Shown piece by piece: positions 36,024 to 43,812 of a stretch of 64,000 nt of DNA. The notes beneath the pieces were generated by a model that saw nothing but the letters and a program-made list of their open reading frames with translations, ran no database searches and was not told where the DNA came from. The number at the start of each line of letters is the position of its first letter. The first letter of the stretch is position 1. The position numbers and the translations under genes were made by a program. Source of the stretch: Clostridiales bacterium UBA1738 (GTDB taxonomy: Bacteria > Bacillota > Clostridia > UBA1381); assembly GCA_002315735.1 (NCBI GenBank), contig DCIA01000007.1:62001-126000 (forward strand), in the 5' to 3' direction.

Positions 36024-36878
36024 TTAAGTTGTTTTTTTGTATTTTCCGGGGGATACTCCGACAATATTTTTAAAGACTCTAATAAAATTTGCGTAATCAG
36101 AAAAACCACATCGCTCTGCTGTTTCCGAAACACTTAAATCATTATTCAAAAGTTTTTTTGCCTCTGTTATGCGTTTGGAAATTATATAGTTATTAACGGT
36201 CGTTCCCAGATGTTTTTTAAATAGTTTGCAAAGTTCATTTACAGATATAAAGCAGTTCCTTGAAATTATTTCCAAAGTAAGCTTTTGTGAGAGGTTTGAA
36301 TTTATATAATTAAGAATAGTTACAATAGTTTCATTTCCATAATCTGTGTGATAAGAATTTTTTTTGTTTTGATGCAAAAACAGCATATTTACTGTTACGA
36401 TTATTTCTGTGATTATCATTTTTTTAATAATTTCGCCTGCAAAAATTTCTTCGGTTTCAAGTTTTTTGAAATTTTCAATCATAGCAATTTTTTCTTTTTC
36501 GGAAAGTGATATTTTGTGACTTATATTTTCGCCTCTTTGATAAAAGCAAGACGCAAGATTTGTATTTGGACTTGAAATATTATATAAAAACTCAGGATGA
36601 ATTTGCAAAACATATCTTTTAAAAAGCGAATCGGTTGAATATGTAATCTTATGTGCTTCAAAAGGATTTAGAACAAATATGTCACCATCATTTACTTCAT
36701 AAATTCTATTGTCGATAAAGAAGGAGTTTCCGCCCGAAATACAAAAAAGAATTTCACAACATTCGTGTATGTGAATATCTTCGTTTGAGTCATAATTGCT
36801 TGAAAAAAAGCAACCTACTCCTTTGGTAGAAATAGCTTCATCAATGGCTTTTGAACATTTTGAAAAAACAAAACTCAT
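36024..36878 (-). CDS. AraC-family regulator with N-terminal cupin
   Basis: 284 residues: cupin-like sugar-sensing domain (about 25-150, with HIHECCEILFCISGGNSFFI and NDGDIFVLNPFEAHKI) and a C-terminal pair of helix-turn-helix motifs (about 185-284: NCFISVNELCKLFKKHLGTTVNNYI and SVSETAERCGFSDYANFIRVFKNIVGVSPGKYK). Divergent from the KduI/KduD genes across 131 bases, so most likely their activator, responding to uronate or another plant or host glycan breakdown product. Confidence 0.9.
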   Translation of the reverse strand: MSFVFSKCSKAIDEAISTKGVGCFFSSNYDSNEDIHIHECCEILFCISGGNSFFIDNRIYEVNDGDIFVLNPFEAHKITYSTDSLFKRYVLQIHPEFLYNISSPNTNLASCFYQRGENISHKISLSEKEKIAMIENFKKLETEEIFAGEIIKKMIITEIIVTVNMLFLHQNKKNSYHTDYGNETIVTILNYINSNLSQKLTLEIISRNCFISVNELCKLFKKHLGTTVNNYIISKRITEAKKLLNNDLSVSETAERCGFSDYANFIRVFKNIVGVSPGKYKKTT

Positions 36879-37009
36879 TTTAAATTCACCTCTTTATCTT
36901 GATTATATATGATTTTGTTATAAATTGCAATATTTTATATATTTTTTGCAAAGATTTTGCAAAAAATATCATTTATAATAATATGTAGTTAAATATAGGG
37001 AGTGATAGT

Positions 37010-38635
37010 TTGCTTACTTTAAAAATCATTTCAAAGGATAAAAAAGTTCTGTTTGAAAAAAGTGGTACAAATCTTGACATTACATATAATGGAGCGTATC
37101 ATGAAGGAGATACTATTGTTGTTGATATTGTGAACAATTATTATTTATATTTAAAACTTGATGATAATATGAATGAGGGAATTTTGTATTGTCCAAACGG
37201 AAGATTTGAATTTCAAATTCCTATTAATTATTTGGGCGAATGTTACCCACCGGAATCTTTTTCAGGTGAAGTACATAGAATTATTGCTTGCGAACCGACC
37301 GATGAAGAAATTTTTTCTCTAAGAAACATTTCTCAAAATCCATATGACACATCACTTAGTAAATCATATCCTCATGTATCGGCAAATTTTGTAACACGAG
37401 GAGCACCGTGCTTTTTTGAGAGAAATGCTATTGATGGCGTGATAGAAAATAAAAGCCACGGAAATTATCCTTATCATTCATGGGCAGGCGGTGCAAGAGA
37501 TGATCTTGAATATTTTATAGATTTTGGACAAGAGGTAGAAATTGAAAGCATTGTATTTTTCTTGCGTGCAGACTTTCCGCATGATACATATTGGAAGAAT
37601 ATTGATGTTGAATTTGATGACGGAAATGTCAAAACAGCAGAATTTGAAATGACAGAAAAAGGTCAAACGCTATTATTTGAAAAACCTAAAAAAACAAGAA
37701 AGGTTCATTTGACTAATTTTAGACAAGTGTCGTATCCACTTTCGTGGGCGGCTTTATCACAAATACAAATAAATGGAAAATATATCAAGGAGGATTTAAG
37801 TAAGATGGAAATCAGAAGCGCATCAAACCCAAAAGACGTAAAGAATTACACAACAGAAAGGCTAAGAGAGGAATTTCATATCTCAAAGCTTTTCACAAAG
37901 GACAACATTAGAATGGTATATAGCCATATCGACAGAATTATCACAGCAGGTATTATGCCTGTTCTTCAAGAATTAAAACTTGAAGCAGGTAAGGAACTTG
38001 CAGCAGACTATTTCTTAGAAAGACGAGAAATGGGCTGTATCAATATAGGAGGCAAGGGAATTATCACAATTGACGGAACAGATTATGAACTAAATGCTCG
38101 TGACGGAATTTATATCGGTATGGGAAATAAGGACATCACATTTAAGTGCGTTGACCCTGAAAATCCACCAAAGTTCTATGTTTCATCATGTCCTGCTCAT
38201 AAGGAATATCCAATCGTTAAGATTGATATTACAAAGGCAAAGAAAGTTCCTTGCGGAAGTGTAGAAGAATGCAACAAGAGAGTAATTAATCAATACATTC
38301 ACCCTGAAGTTATGCAAAGTTGTCAACTTGCAATGGGCCTTACTGAACTTGAAGTAGGCTCAAACTGGAATACAATGCCATGCCATACTCATGATAGACG
38401 TATGGAAGTTTATATGTATCTTGATATGGGCCCTGATGATGCAGTATTTCATATGATGGGCGAACCAAACGAAACTCGTCACATCATTATGCATAACGAA
38501 GAAGCTGTAATTTCACCAAGTTGGTCAATTCACTCAGGCGTTGGTACTAAAAATTATTCATTTATCTGGGCTATGTGTGGTGAAAACCAAGAGTTCACAG
38601 ATATGGACTTTGTTGAAACAAGAGATTTAAGATAA
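37010..38635 (+). CDS. kduI: Carbohydrate-binding-like domain in frame with 5-keto-4-deoxyuronate isomerase
   Basis: 541 codons in one frame from TTG 37010 (ribosome site GGGAG). Residues 1-262 look like beta-sandwich carbohydrate-binding modules; the second half has discoidin-like features (NAIDGVIENKSHG, YPYHSWAGGARDD, EYFIDFGQEVEIESIVFFLR). From residue 266 (ATG 37805) follows a complete KduI: NYTTERLREEFHISKLF, CQLAMGLTELEVGSNWNTMPCHTHDRRMEVYMYL with the zinc residues, SPSWSIHSGVG. KduI isomerises 4-deoxy-L-threo-5-hexosulose uronate from pectin or glycosaminoglycans. A full AAGGAGG (37787-37793) precedes ATG 37805, so KduI is probably also, or mainly, made by itself; a missing stop codon may join two normally separate genes. 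Confidence 0.88.
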   Translation: MLTLKIISKDKKVLFEKSGTNLDITYNGAYHEGDTIVVDIVNNYYLYLKLDDNMNEGILYCPNGRFEFQIPINYLGECYPPESFSGEVHRIIACEPTDEEIFSLRNISQNPYDTSLSKSYPHVSANFVTRGAPCFFERNAIDGVIENKSHGNYPYHSWAGGARDDLEYFIDFGQEVEIESIVFFLRADFPHDTYWKNIDVEFDDGNVKTAEFEMTEKGQTLLFEKPKKTRKVHLTNFRQVSYPLSWAALSQIQINGKYIKEDLSKMEIRSASNPKDVKNYTTERLREEFHISKLFTKDNIRMVYSHIDRIITAGIMPVLQELKLEAGKELAADYFLERREMGCINIGGKGIITIDGTDYELNARDGIYIGMGNKDITFKCVDPENPPKFYVSSCPAHKEYPIVKIDITKAKKVPCGSVEECNKRVINQYIHPEVMQSCQLAMGLTELEVGSNWNTMPCHTHDRRMEVYMYLDMGPDDAVFHMMGEPNETRHIIMHNEEAVISPSWSIHSGVGTKNYSFIWAMCGENQEFTDMDFVETRDLR

Positions 38636-38649
38636 TCGGAGGGAATAAT

Positions 38650-39438
38650 ATGTTTGATTTAACAGGTAAAATAGCACTTGTTACAGGTGCTTCATACGGT
38701 ATTGGATTTGCTATTGCAAAAGGATTTGCAAAGGCAGGAGCAACAATAGTTTTTAATGATATTAAACAAGAATTGGTAGACAAGGGAATAGCAGCTTATA
38801 AAGAAGAAGGCATAAATGCTCACGGATTTGTCTGCGATGTTACAAAAGAAGACCAAGTAAATGAAATGGTGGCAAGAATTGAAAAGGAAATCGGTGTTAT
38901 TGATATTTTAGTTAATAATGCAGGAATTATTAAGAGAATTCCAATGTGCGAAATGACAGCAGAAGAATTCAGACAAGTAATTGATGTTGACTTAAATGCA
39001 CCATTTATCGTATCAAAAGCAGTAATTCCTGCTATGATTAAAAAAGGTCACGGAAAGATTATAAACATCTGCTCAATGATGAGCGAATTAGGCCGTGAAA
39101 CAGTATCAGCTTATGCAGCTGCAAAAGGCGGTCTTAAAATGCTAACAAGAAACATCTGCTCAGAGTATGGCGAATTTAACATTCAATGTAATGGTATAGG
39201 CCCGGGCTACATAGCAACTCCGCAAACAGCACCGCTAAGAGAAGTCCAACCGGATGGCTCAAAGCACCCATTTGATAGTTTTATCTGTGCTAAAACTCCT
39301 GCAGGTAGATGGTTAGACCCTGAAGAACTTGTTGGCCCTGCGGTATTTTTGGCATCTGATGCATCAAATGCTGTTAACGGACATATTTTATATGTTGACG
39401 GCGGAATACTTGCATATATTGGTAAACAACCTAAATAA
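38650..39438 (+). CDS. kduD: 2-deoxy-D-gluconate/2-keto-3-deoxygluconate dehydrogenase
   Basis: SDR enzyme of 262 residues that reduces the KduI product to 2-keto-3-deoxygluconate. NAD loop TGASYGIGFAIAKGFAKAGA, NNAGIIKR, catalytic Ser/Tyr/Lys around ICSMMSELGRETVSAYAAAKGGLKM, C-terminal VDGGILAYIG. Close relatives include gluconate 5-dehydrogenase; adjacency to kduI (14-base gap, GGAGGG ribosome site) decides for KduD. KDG kinase and aldolase genes for the next steps are not in the window. Confidence 0.9.
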   Translation: MFDLTGKIALVTGASYGIGFAIAKGFAKAGATIVFNDIKQELVDKGIAAYKEEGINAHGFVCDVTKEDQVNEMVARIEKEIGVIDILVNNAGIIKRIPMCEMTAEEFRQVIDVDLNAPFIVSKAVIPAMIKKGHGKIINICSMMSELGRETVSAYAAAKGGLKMLTRNICSEYGEFNIQCNGIGPGYIATPQTAPLREVQPDGSKHPFDSFICAKTPAGRWLDPEELVGPAVFLASDASNAVNGHILYVDGGILAYIGKQPK

Positions 39439-39446
39439 ACAAAATA

Positions 39447-39479
39447 AAAACGACTTAAACTCAGTTTTAAGTCGTTTTT
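39447..39479 (+). terminator. Terminator after kduD
   Basis: AAAACGACTTAAA / TTTTAAGTCGTTTTT, small loop, one bulge. Separates kduID from the MFS gene. Confidence 0.85.
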
Positions 39480-39581
39480 AGATAACCTGTCTAAAAAAAT
39501 GCTATTAGTGTTGAAAAGTATAAAACAGAATAAAATAGTATAGAAATGCTTTACAGAAAATAAAAGTTTTGGGAGAAAAAA

Positions 39582-40829
39582 ATGTCAGATAAAATATGTG
39601 AAAAAGACAGTGATGTAAAAACGGGGTATTTGGTATTTCTTATTACATATGTTGCATATGTCATGGTTTGTATGACAAGAACCTGTTTTAGTGCGGCGAC
39701 GGCACAAGTTGTAAAGGAAGGTCTTATGACAAAATCACAAACAGGACTAATTACAACATCCTTCTATTTGGTATATGCGGCTTTGCAAGTGCCGGGCGGA
39801 ATGTTAGCCGACAAAATTAAGCCAATTAAACTTGTTATGCTAGGTATTATAGGGACATTTATAGCAAATACAGTAATATATTTTAATAACCGTTTTTATG
39901 TTATGCTGATTTTTTGGGTACTAAACGGGCTTAGCCAAATGGGATTTTGGCCGGCAATTTTGAAAATCCTTGCATCAGATGTTATCACAAAAAATGTAAA
40001 AAACAGCAGTTTTCTTTTTTCTACATCAACTGCTATTGGATTTTCTTTTTCTTATCTTGTAGCATCGCTGGTTAAAAAGTGGCAAGATAATTTTTTGTTT
40101 TCGTCATTTATGATGATGGTTATATTTTTTATGTTGTTGCTATTTTTAAAGCCCATTAAATATGTAACTTGCGAAAATAATACAGAAGAAGGCAAAGTTG
40201 CAGAAAATAATATAAATATATTAAAAGTTTTAAATTCCGGTGGATTTATGTTGCTTGTGCCTGCCATCTTTCTTTGGACACTGGTTAAAACAGGAACAGC
40301 GGCTTTGATGGCGACTATGTTAATGGAAAGTTATGATAATGTATCGTCATCTTTGGGAAATTTAATTACATCAATTTCGGTTTTTTCAGGGATATTTGGT
40401 GTTTTGTTTGTTAAAATTTTACTTGATAAATTTAAAAAACTTAACCAGCTAATAGTTTTTGAAATTTCATTTTTGATTTTATTGCCGTTTTGGATTTTTA
40501 TGCCGAAAATAGGAGTAATTAATTTTTGGTTTGCAGCTTTTTCATTATATTTAACACAACTATTATTGGCGGCAGGACAACTTATTATCAATATTGACTA
40601 TGTAATGGTTTTCAGTAAATTTGGAAAAGAGGCAACCGTTTCAGGTATTGTAAATGCTGTAGCATCGTTTGCTTTTGTTGCTGCTAACTATGGCTCTACA
40701 AGAGTTGCAGATGTTTTTGGGTGGAAAACACTTTGCACAATATTTCTTATAATGATAATTGCTATAAACTTATTAATGTTTTTTGTTTTACCTATTTGGG
40801 AAAAGTTTTTAAAAAGGATAGAAAATTAA
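39582..40829 (+). CDS. MFS transporter, sugar-phosphate/hexuronate permease-like
   Basis: 415 residues with about 12 hydrophobic segments. The N-terminal half shows MTRTCFSAATAQVVKEG and FYLVYAALQVPGGMLADKI, resembling the OPA/ACS branch (GlpT, UhpT, ExuT). Own ribosome site GGGAGAAAA. Position between kduID and the DeoR-controlled sugar operon suggests it imports the substrate of one of them; neither block has another transporter. The exact substrate cannot be read from the sequence. Confidence 0.82.
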   Translation: MSDKICEKDSDVKTGYLVFLITYVAYVMVCMTRTCFSAATAQVVKEGLMTKSQTGLITTSFYLVYAALQVPGGMLADKIKPIKLVMLGIIGTFIANTVIYFNNRFYVMLIFWVLNGLSQMGFWPAILKILASDVITKNVKNSSFLFSTSTAIGFSFSYLVASLVKKWQDNFLFSSFMMMVIFFMLLLFLKPIKYVTCENNTEEGKVAENNINILKVLNSGGFMLLVPAIFLWTLVKTGTAALMATMLMESYDNVSSSLGNLITSISVFSGIFGVLFVKILLDKFKKLNQLIVFEISFLILLPFWIFMPKIGVINFWFAAFSLYLTQLLLAAGQLIINIDYVMVFSKFGKEATVSGIVNAVASFAFVAANYGSTRVADVFGWKTLCTIFLIMIIAINLLMFFVLPIWEKFLKRIEN

Positions 40830-40861
40830 CATTTGAAAACGGAATTATTTAATCAGATTAT

Positions 40862-40893
40862 AAATGCGTAGGGTAAACCCCTACGCATTTTAC
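40862..40893. terminator. Bidirectional terminator MFS / DeoR
   Basis: AAATGCGTAGGG / CCCTACGCATTT, 5-base loop, between convergent genes. Confidence 0.88.
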
Positions 40894-41655
40894 TTAGCCA
40901 AGAATTATATCTTTATTTATTGAAGTGTATTGAGAAAGTATATCTTTTGAAATCTCTTTATTAGTAACGATTTTATCTGCAATTTCAAGACCTGATATTT
41001 TTGTGAACGCATTTCTTGAAAACTTAGATAAATCTGCTGCTACAATGCACATATCAGAATTTTGAATCATTGCTTTATCGACAGAAACTTCTTTGTCATA
41101 ATAGGTTGTAAGGCCACAAGAAACATCAATTCCGTCAACCGATAAAATTAACTTGTCGGCATGATAGTTTTCGATTTGAGAAACTGCGTTGCTTCCATAA
41201 GAAAATTGATATTTTGTATTGACTGAGCCACCTAATAAAACCACATTGAAGTTTGGGTTATCAGATGCCTCTAAGGCAATGGAAATTGAATTTGTGACAA
41301 TATTAAGGTTATACTCGGTAGGTAATGCTCTAAATACCATTAAAGTTGTAGTTCCTGCATTTAGCATAACGGTATCGTTCGGCGCAATCATTTCTGCAAT
41401 TTTTTTGGCAATATTAATTTTTTCGTTTTGATTTGTTTCAAGTCTTTGTGATAAATTCATACTGTAATAAGGTCTATATGAACTTATTGCACCACCGTGG
41501 ATTCTGGAAAGAAGCCCTTTTGATTCCATATCTGTAAGATAACTTCGTATTGTAACTTCTGAAGTGCAAAGGACGTCTGCGAGCTGAGAAACCTTCACAG
41601 TGCCACTTTCTTTTAGCATTTCAAGAATAATATTTTTCTTTTCATCAGTTGTCAT
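40894..41655 (-). CDS. DeoR-family repressor
   Basis: 253 residues: N-terminal DeoR helix-turn-helix (VKVSQLADVLCTSEVTIRSYLTDMESKGLLSRIHGGA) and C-terminal DeoR sensor domain with a sugar-phosphate-isomerase fold (VMLNAGTTTLMVFRALP, LLGGSVNTKYQFSYGSNA, LSVDGIDVSCGLTTY). Divergent from the seven-gene sugar operon across 178 bases with AAAACGAAA repeats upstream of its promoter, so it most likely represses that operon and is released by one of its phosphorylated intermediates. Confidence 0.92.
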   Translation of the reverse strand: MTTDEKKNIILEMLKESGTVKVSQLADVLCTSEVTIRSYLTDMESKGLLSRIHGGAISSYRPYYSMNLSQRLETNQNEKINIAKKIAEMIAPNDTVMLNAGTTTLMVFRALPTEYNLNIVTNSISIALEASDNPNFNVVLLGGSVNTKYQFSYGSNAVSQIENYHADKLILSVDGIDVSCGLTTYYDKEVSVDKAMIQNSDMCIVAADLSKFSRNAFTKISGLEIADKIVTNKEISKDILSQYTSINKDIILG

Positions 41656-41682
41656 AATTCACCTCAAATTATTAGTAATACA

Positions 41683-41711
41683 AATTTATCATAATATTAA
41701 AACGGTGTCAA
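41683..41711 (-). promoter_or_regulatory. deoR-family regulator promoter
   Basis: Minus strand TTGACA (41711-41706), 17-base spacer, TAAATT (41688-41683), about 28 bases before the coding start. Confidence 0.6.
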
Positions 41712-41750
41712 CATAAAAATGAAATTTATTTTTATATTACGATTATATTA

Positions 41751-41770
41751 AAAACGAAAGTAAAACGAAA
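41751..41770. promoter_or_regulatory. Probable DeoR operator: direct repeats
   Basis: AAAACGAAA occurs at 41751-41759 and again at 41762-41770, one helical turn (11 bp) apart, ending 7 bases before the -35 box. Direct A-rich repeats of this kind are common DeoR-family sites. Confidence 0.6.
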
Positions 41771-41777
41771 AATTATA

Positions 41778-41806
41778 TTGACATTGTTTTTTCTTTATTA
41801 TATAAT
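41778..41806 (+). promoter_or_regulatory. Promoter of the seven-gene sugar operon
   Basis: Consensus TTGACA (41778-41783), 17 bases, TATAAT (41801-41806). Such a perfect promoter implies strong expression when not repressed. Confidence 0.85.
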
Positions 41807-41833
41807 AGAATAAAATTTTATGGAGGTAGGAAA

Positions 41834-42535
41834 ATGCTTAAAAATGTTAGTTTAAAGCCACCGTTTTTTGAAATAGGCCCAAAAGCTTTTCTGTATGGAG
41901 AAGAAATGTTGAAACTTGCTAAGGTCATTGATAAAACGGCAATGAAATATGATGTTGATGTAATCGTAACACCGCAATACACAGACATCAAGTTGCTTGC
42001 AGATAACACTGAAAGAATTTGGGTTTTTGCACAGCATATGGATTATTTGCGTCCGGGAAGAGGTCTTGGATCAATGCTTCCTGAAGCGGTTAAAGCTGCT
42101 GGTGCAAAAGGTGTAATGTTAAATCATGCCGAAAAACCAATTTCAATGGAAGATATTGAAAAAACAATTCGTCGTGCAGAGGAAGTTGAACTTTTAACTA
42201 TCGTTTGTGCTGACACTGTTGAAGATGTCAAGAAGATTGCGAAGATGGGGCCTGATATGATTGTTGCAGAACCAACTGACCTTATCGGTACAGGAACTAC
42301 ATCTGATTCAAATTATGTTATTGAAACAATCAAAACTGTAAATGAAATCAATCCTGATATTATGGTATTGCAAGGTGCAGGAATATCAAATGGTGATGAT
42401 GTTTATAAGACAATTAAGCTTGGAGCACAAGCAACAGGTACAACAAGCGGAATTATGAAGTCGGACAGACCATATGAAATGGTTGAAGAAATGCTTTTCA
42501 ATTTAAGAAAAGCATGGGACGAACTTCACAAATAA
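41834..42535 (+). CDS. Triose-phosphate-isomerase-like sugar phosphate isomerase
   Basis: 233-residue TIM barrel close to archaeal-type TIM and to the TpiA paralogues used in tetrose and pentose pathways (EryH/LerI-like). Catalytic His in VMLNHAEKP and Glu in VAEPTDLIGTGTT are present; the phosphate loop GAGISNGDDV and TSGIMKS follow. The N-terminal strand reads PPFFEIGPKAFLYG, unlike the N-x-K start of classical TIM. It therefore probably acts on an operon-specific triose or tetrose phosphate. First gene of the operon; ribosome site GGAGGTAGG. A housekeeping TpiA is expected elsewhere. Confidence 0.8.
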   Translation: MLKNVSLKPPFFEIGPKAFLYGEEMLKLAKVIDKTAMKYDVDVIVTPQYTDIKLLADNTERIWVFAQHMDYLRPGRGLGSMLPEAVKAAGAKGVMLNHAEKPISMEDIEKTIRRAEEVELLTIVCADTVEDVKKIAKMGPDMIVAEPTDLIGTGTTSDSNYVIETIKTVNEINPDIMVLQGAGISNGDDVYKTIKLGAQATGTTSGIMKSDRPYEMVEEMLFNLRKAWDELHK

Positions 42536-42547
42536 AGGATAAATGTA

Positions 42548-43141
42548 ATGAAAAAAGAAACATTAGAACAGGTTAAAAATGCGTACATAATCGAAAGTGA
42601 ATGTATAAGAGAAATGCTATCTTACTTAGATGAAGATGAATTTTCAAAGGCTGTTGAACTTCTTAAAAATGCAGAGAGAATTGGTGCAACAGGCTGCGGA
42701 CATTCAGGAATTCTTTGCGGACATTTTGCTCATCTTATGTGTTGCATAGAAAGACCCGCAAAATTCATATCACCTGCCGAAGCGGTTCACGGCGGAACGG
42801 GTTTTATGAAAAAAGATGATGTTATGATTTTTGCTTCTCGTGGCGGAAAAACGAAAGAACTTTTGCCGATTCTTGATATTTGTAAGGCAAAGGGTGTCAA
42901 GATTATTGCAATTACAGAGAATTTAGACTCTCCGATAGCAAAAGAAGCGGACGTAACAATAAAACAATATGTAAACCGTGAAACAGATAAATATAATTGT
43001 CAAGGAACTACCTCATCAACAGCACTTTGTATGATTTTCCATGCACTTCAAACTGCTTTGATTGAGGAAACAGATTATAAAAATGAGTCTTTTGCTCTTA
43101 TTCACCCGGGTGGTGCAGTAGGAGAAAGACTTAATAAATAA
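42548..43141 (+). CDS. SIS-domain phosphosugar isomerase
   Basis: 197-residue single SIS domain resembling KpsF/GutQ (arabinose-5-phosphate isomerase) and HxlB without CBS domains. Motifs: ATGCGHSGILCGHFAHL, the phosphate-binding serines in FASRGGKTKELLPIL, KGVKIIAITENLDSPIAKEAD and the C-terminal HPGGAVGERL. Converts aldose and ketose phosphates in most relatives. Second gene of the operon, 12 bases after the TIM-like gene. Confidence 0.82.
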   Translation: MKKETLEQVKNAYIIESECIREMLSYLDEDEFSKAVELLKNAERIGATGCGHSGILCGHFAHLMCCIERPAKFISPAEAVHGGTGFMKKDDVMIFASRGGKTKELLPILDICKAKGVKIIAITENLDSPIAKEADVTIKQYVNRETDKYNCQGTTSSTALCMIFHALQTALIEETDYKNESFALIHPGGAVGERLNK

Positions 43142-43175
43142 AATAATATAAACAAATTTTAGGAGGATTTAAAAA

Positions 43176-43796
43176 ATGGAATTTAAGGTATTTCAAAAGG
43201 AATTAGAACTACAATCAAGAGGTTGGATCCCAACTTTCCACGACATCTCAAAGGAAGTAAACGAAATTGTTGCAGCATCAGGTATCAAAAATGGTACAGT
43301 AGCTGTTGTATCACACCACACAACATGTTCAGTAATGGTACAAGAATGTTCACATGATATCGATTCATTCGATTTGGAATTCTTACAACATGACCTATTA
43401 GACATTATGAGAAAGTTTATCCCTGACTTTATGGAAGAACATCAATATCGTCATCCGGGCCCAATACATGCTCAATACGGCAGATGGGTTGATGAACCTG
43501 GCGATTTTTCAAGTATGAACACAGATGGTCACCTTCGCAGCGTATTCTTCGGCAGAAGCGAAACACTAACAATTAAAGATGGCGAAGTTGACGGCGGAAG
43601 ATTTGCTCACATCTACTTTATTGACTGGGATCATGTATTAGCTCGTCATAGACAAGTTAATGTAACAGTTATGGGAACAGCAGAAGATGTTGGAGATCGT
43701 AAGTGGAATAACGGCGAAGTTATCGATACAAAGCACAAATTTATGGAAGATGAAAAGGCATACGATCCACACTATGACCTTCAATTAAAGAGATAA
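43176..43796 (+). CDS. YjbQ/UPF0047-family protein, extended form
   Basis: 206 residues versus about 130-140 in typical YjbQ proteins. Family motifs are clear: VSHHTTCSVMVQE, the long middle region ending in NTDGHLRSVFFGRSETLTI, and RFAHIYFIDWDHVLARHRQVNVTVMG. Conserved His residues of these motifs line a probable metal site. The extra length is an insertion (about 85-115, PGPIHAQYGRWVDEPGDF) and a C-terminal tail (about 180-206). E. coli YjbQ has weak thiamine-phosphate synthase activity, but here the gene is inside a sugar operon with a strong AGGAGG site, so a sugar-phosphate reaction is more likely. Function unassigned. Confidence 0.8.
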   Translation: MEFKVFQKELELQSRGWIPTFHDISKEVNEIVAASGIKNGTVAVVSHHTTCSVMVQECSHDIDSFDLEFLQHDLLDIMRKFIPDFMEEHQYRHPGPIHAQYGRWVDEPGDFSSMNTDGHLRSVFFGRSETLTIKDGEVDGGRFAHIYFIDWDHVLARHRQVNVTVMGTAEDVGDRKWNNGEVIDTKHKFMEDEKAYDPHYDLQLKR

Positions 43797-43812
43797 TTCG
43801 GGGGAACTATCT

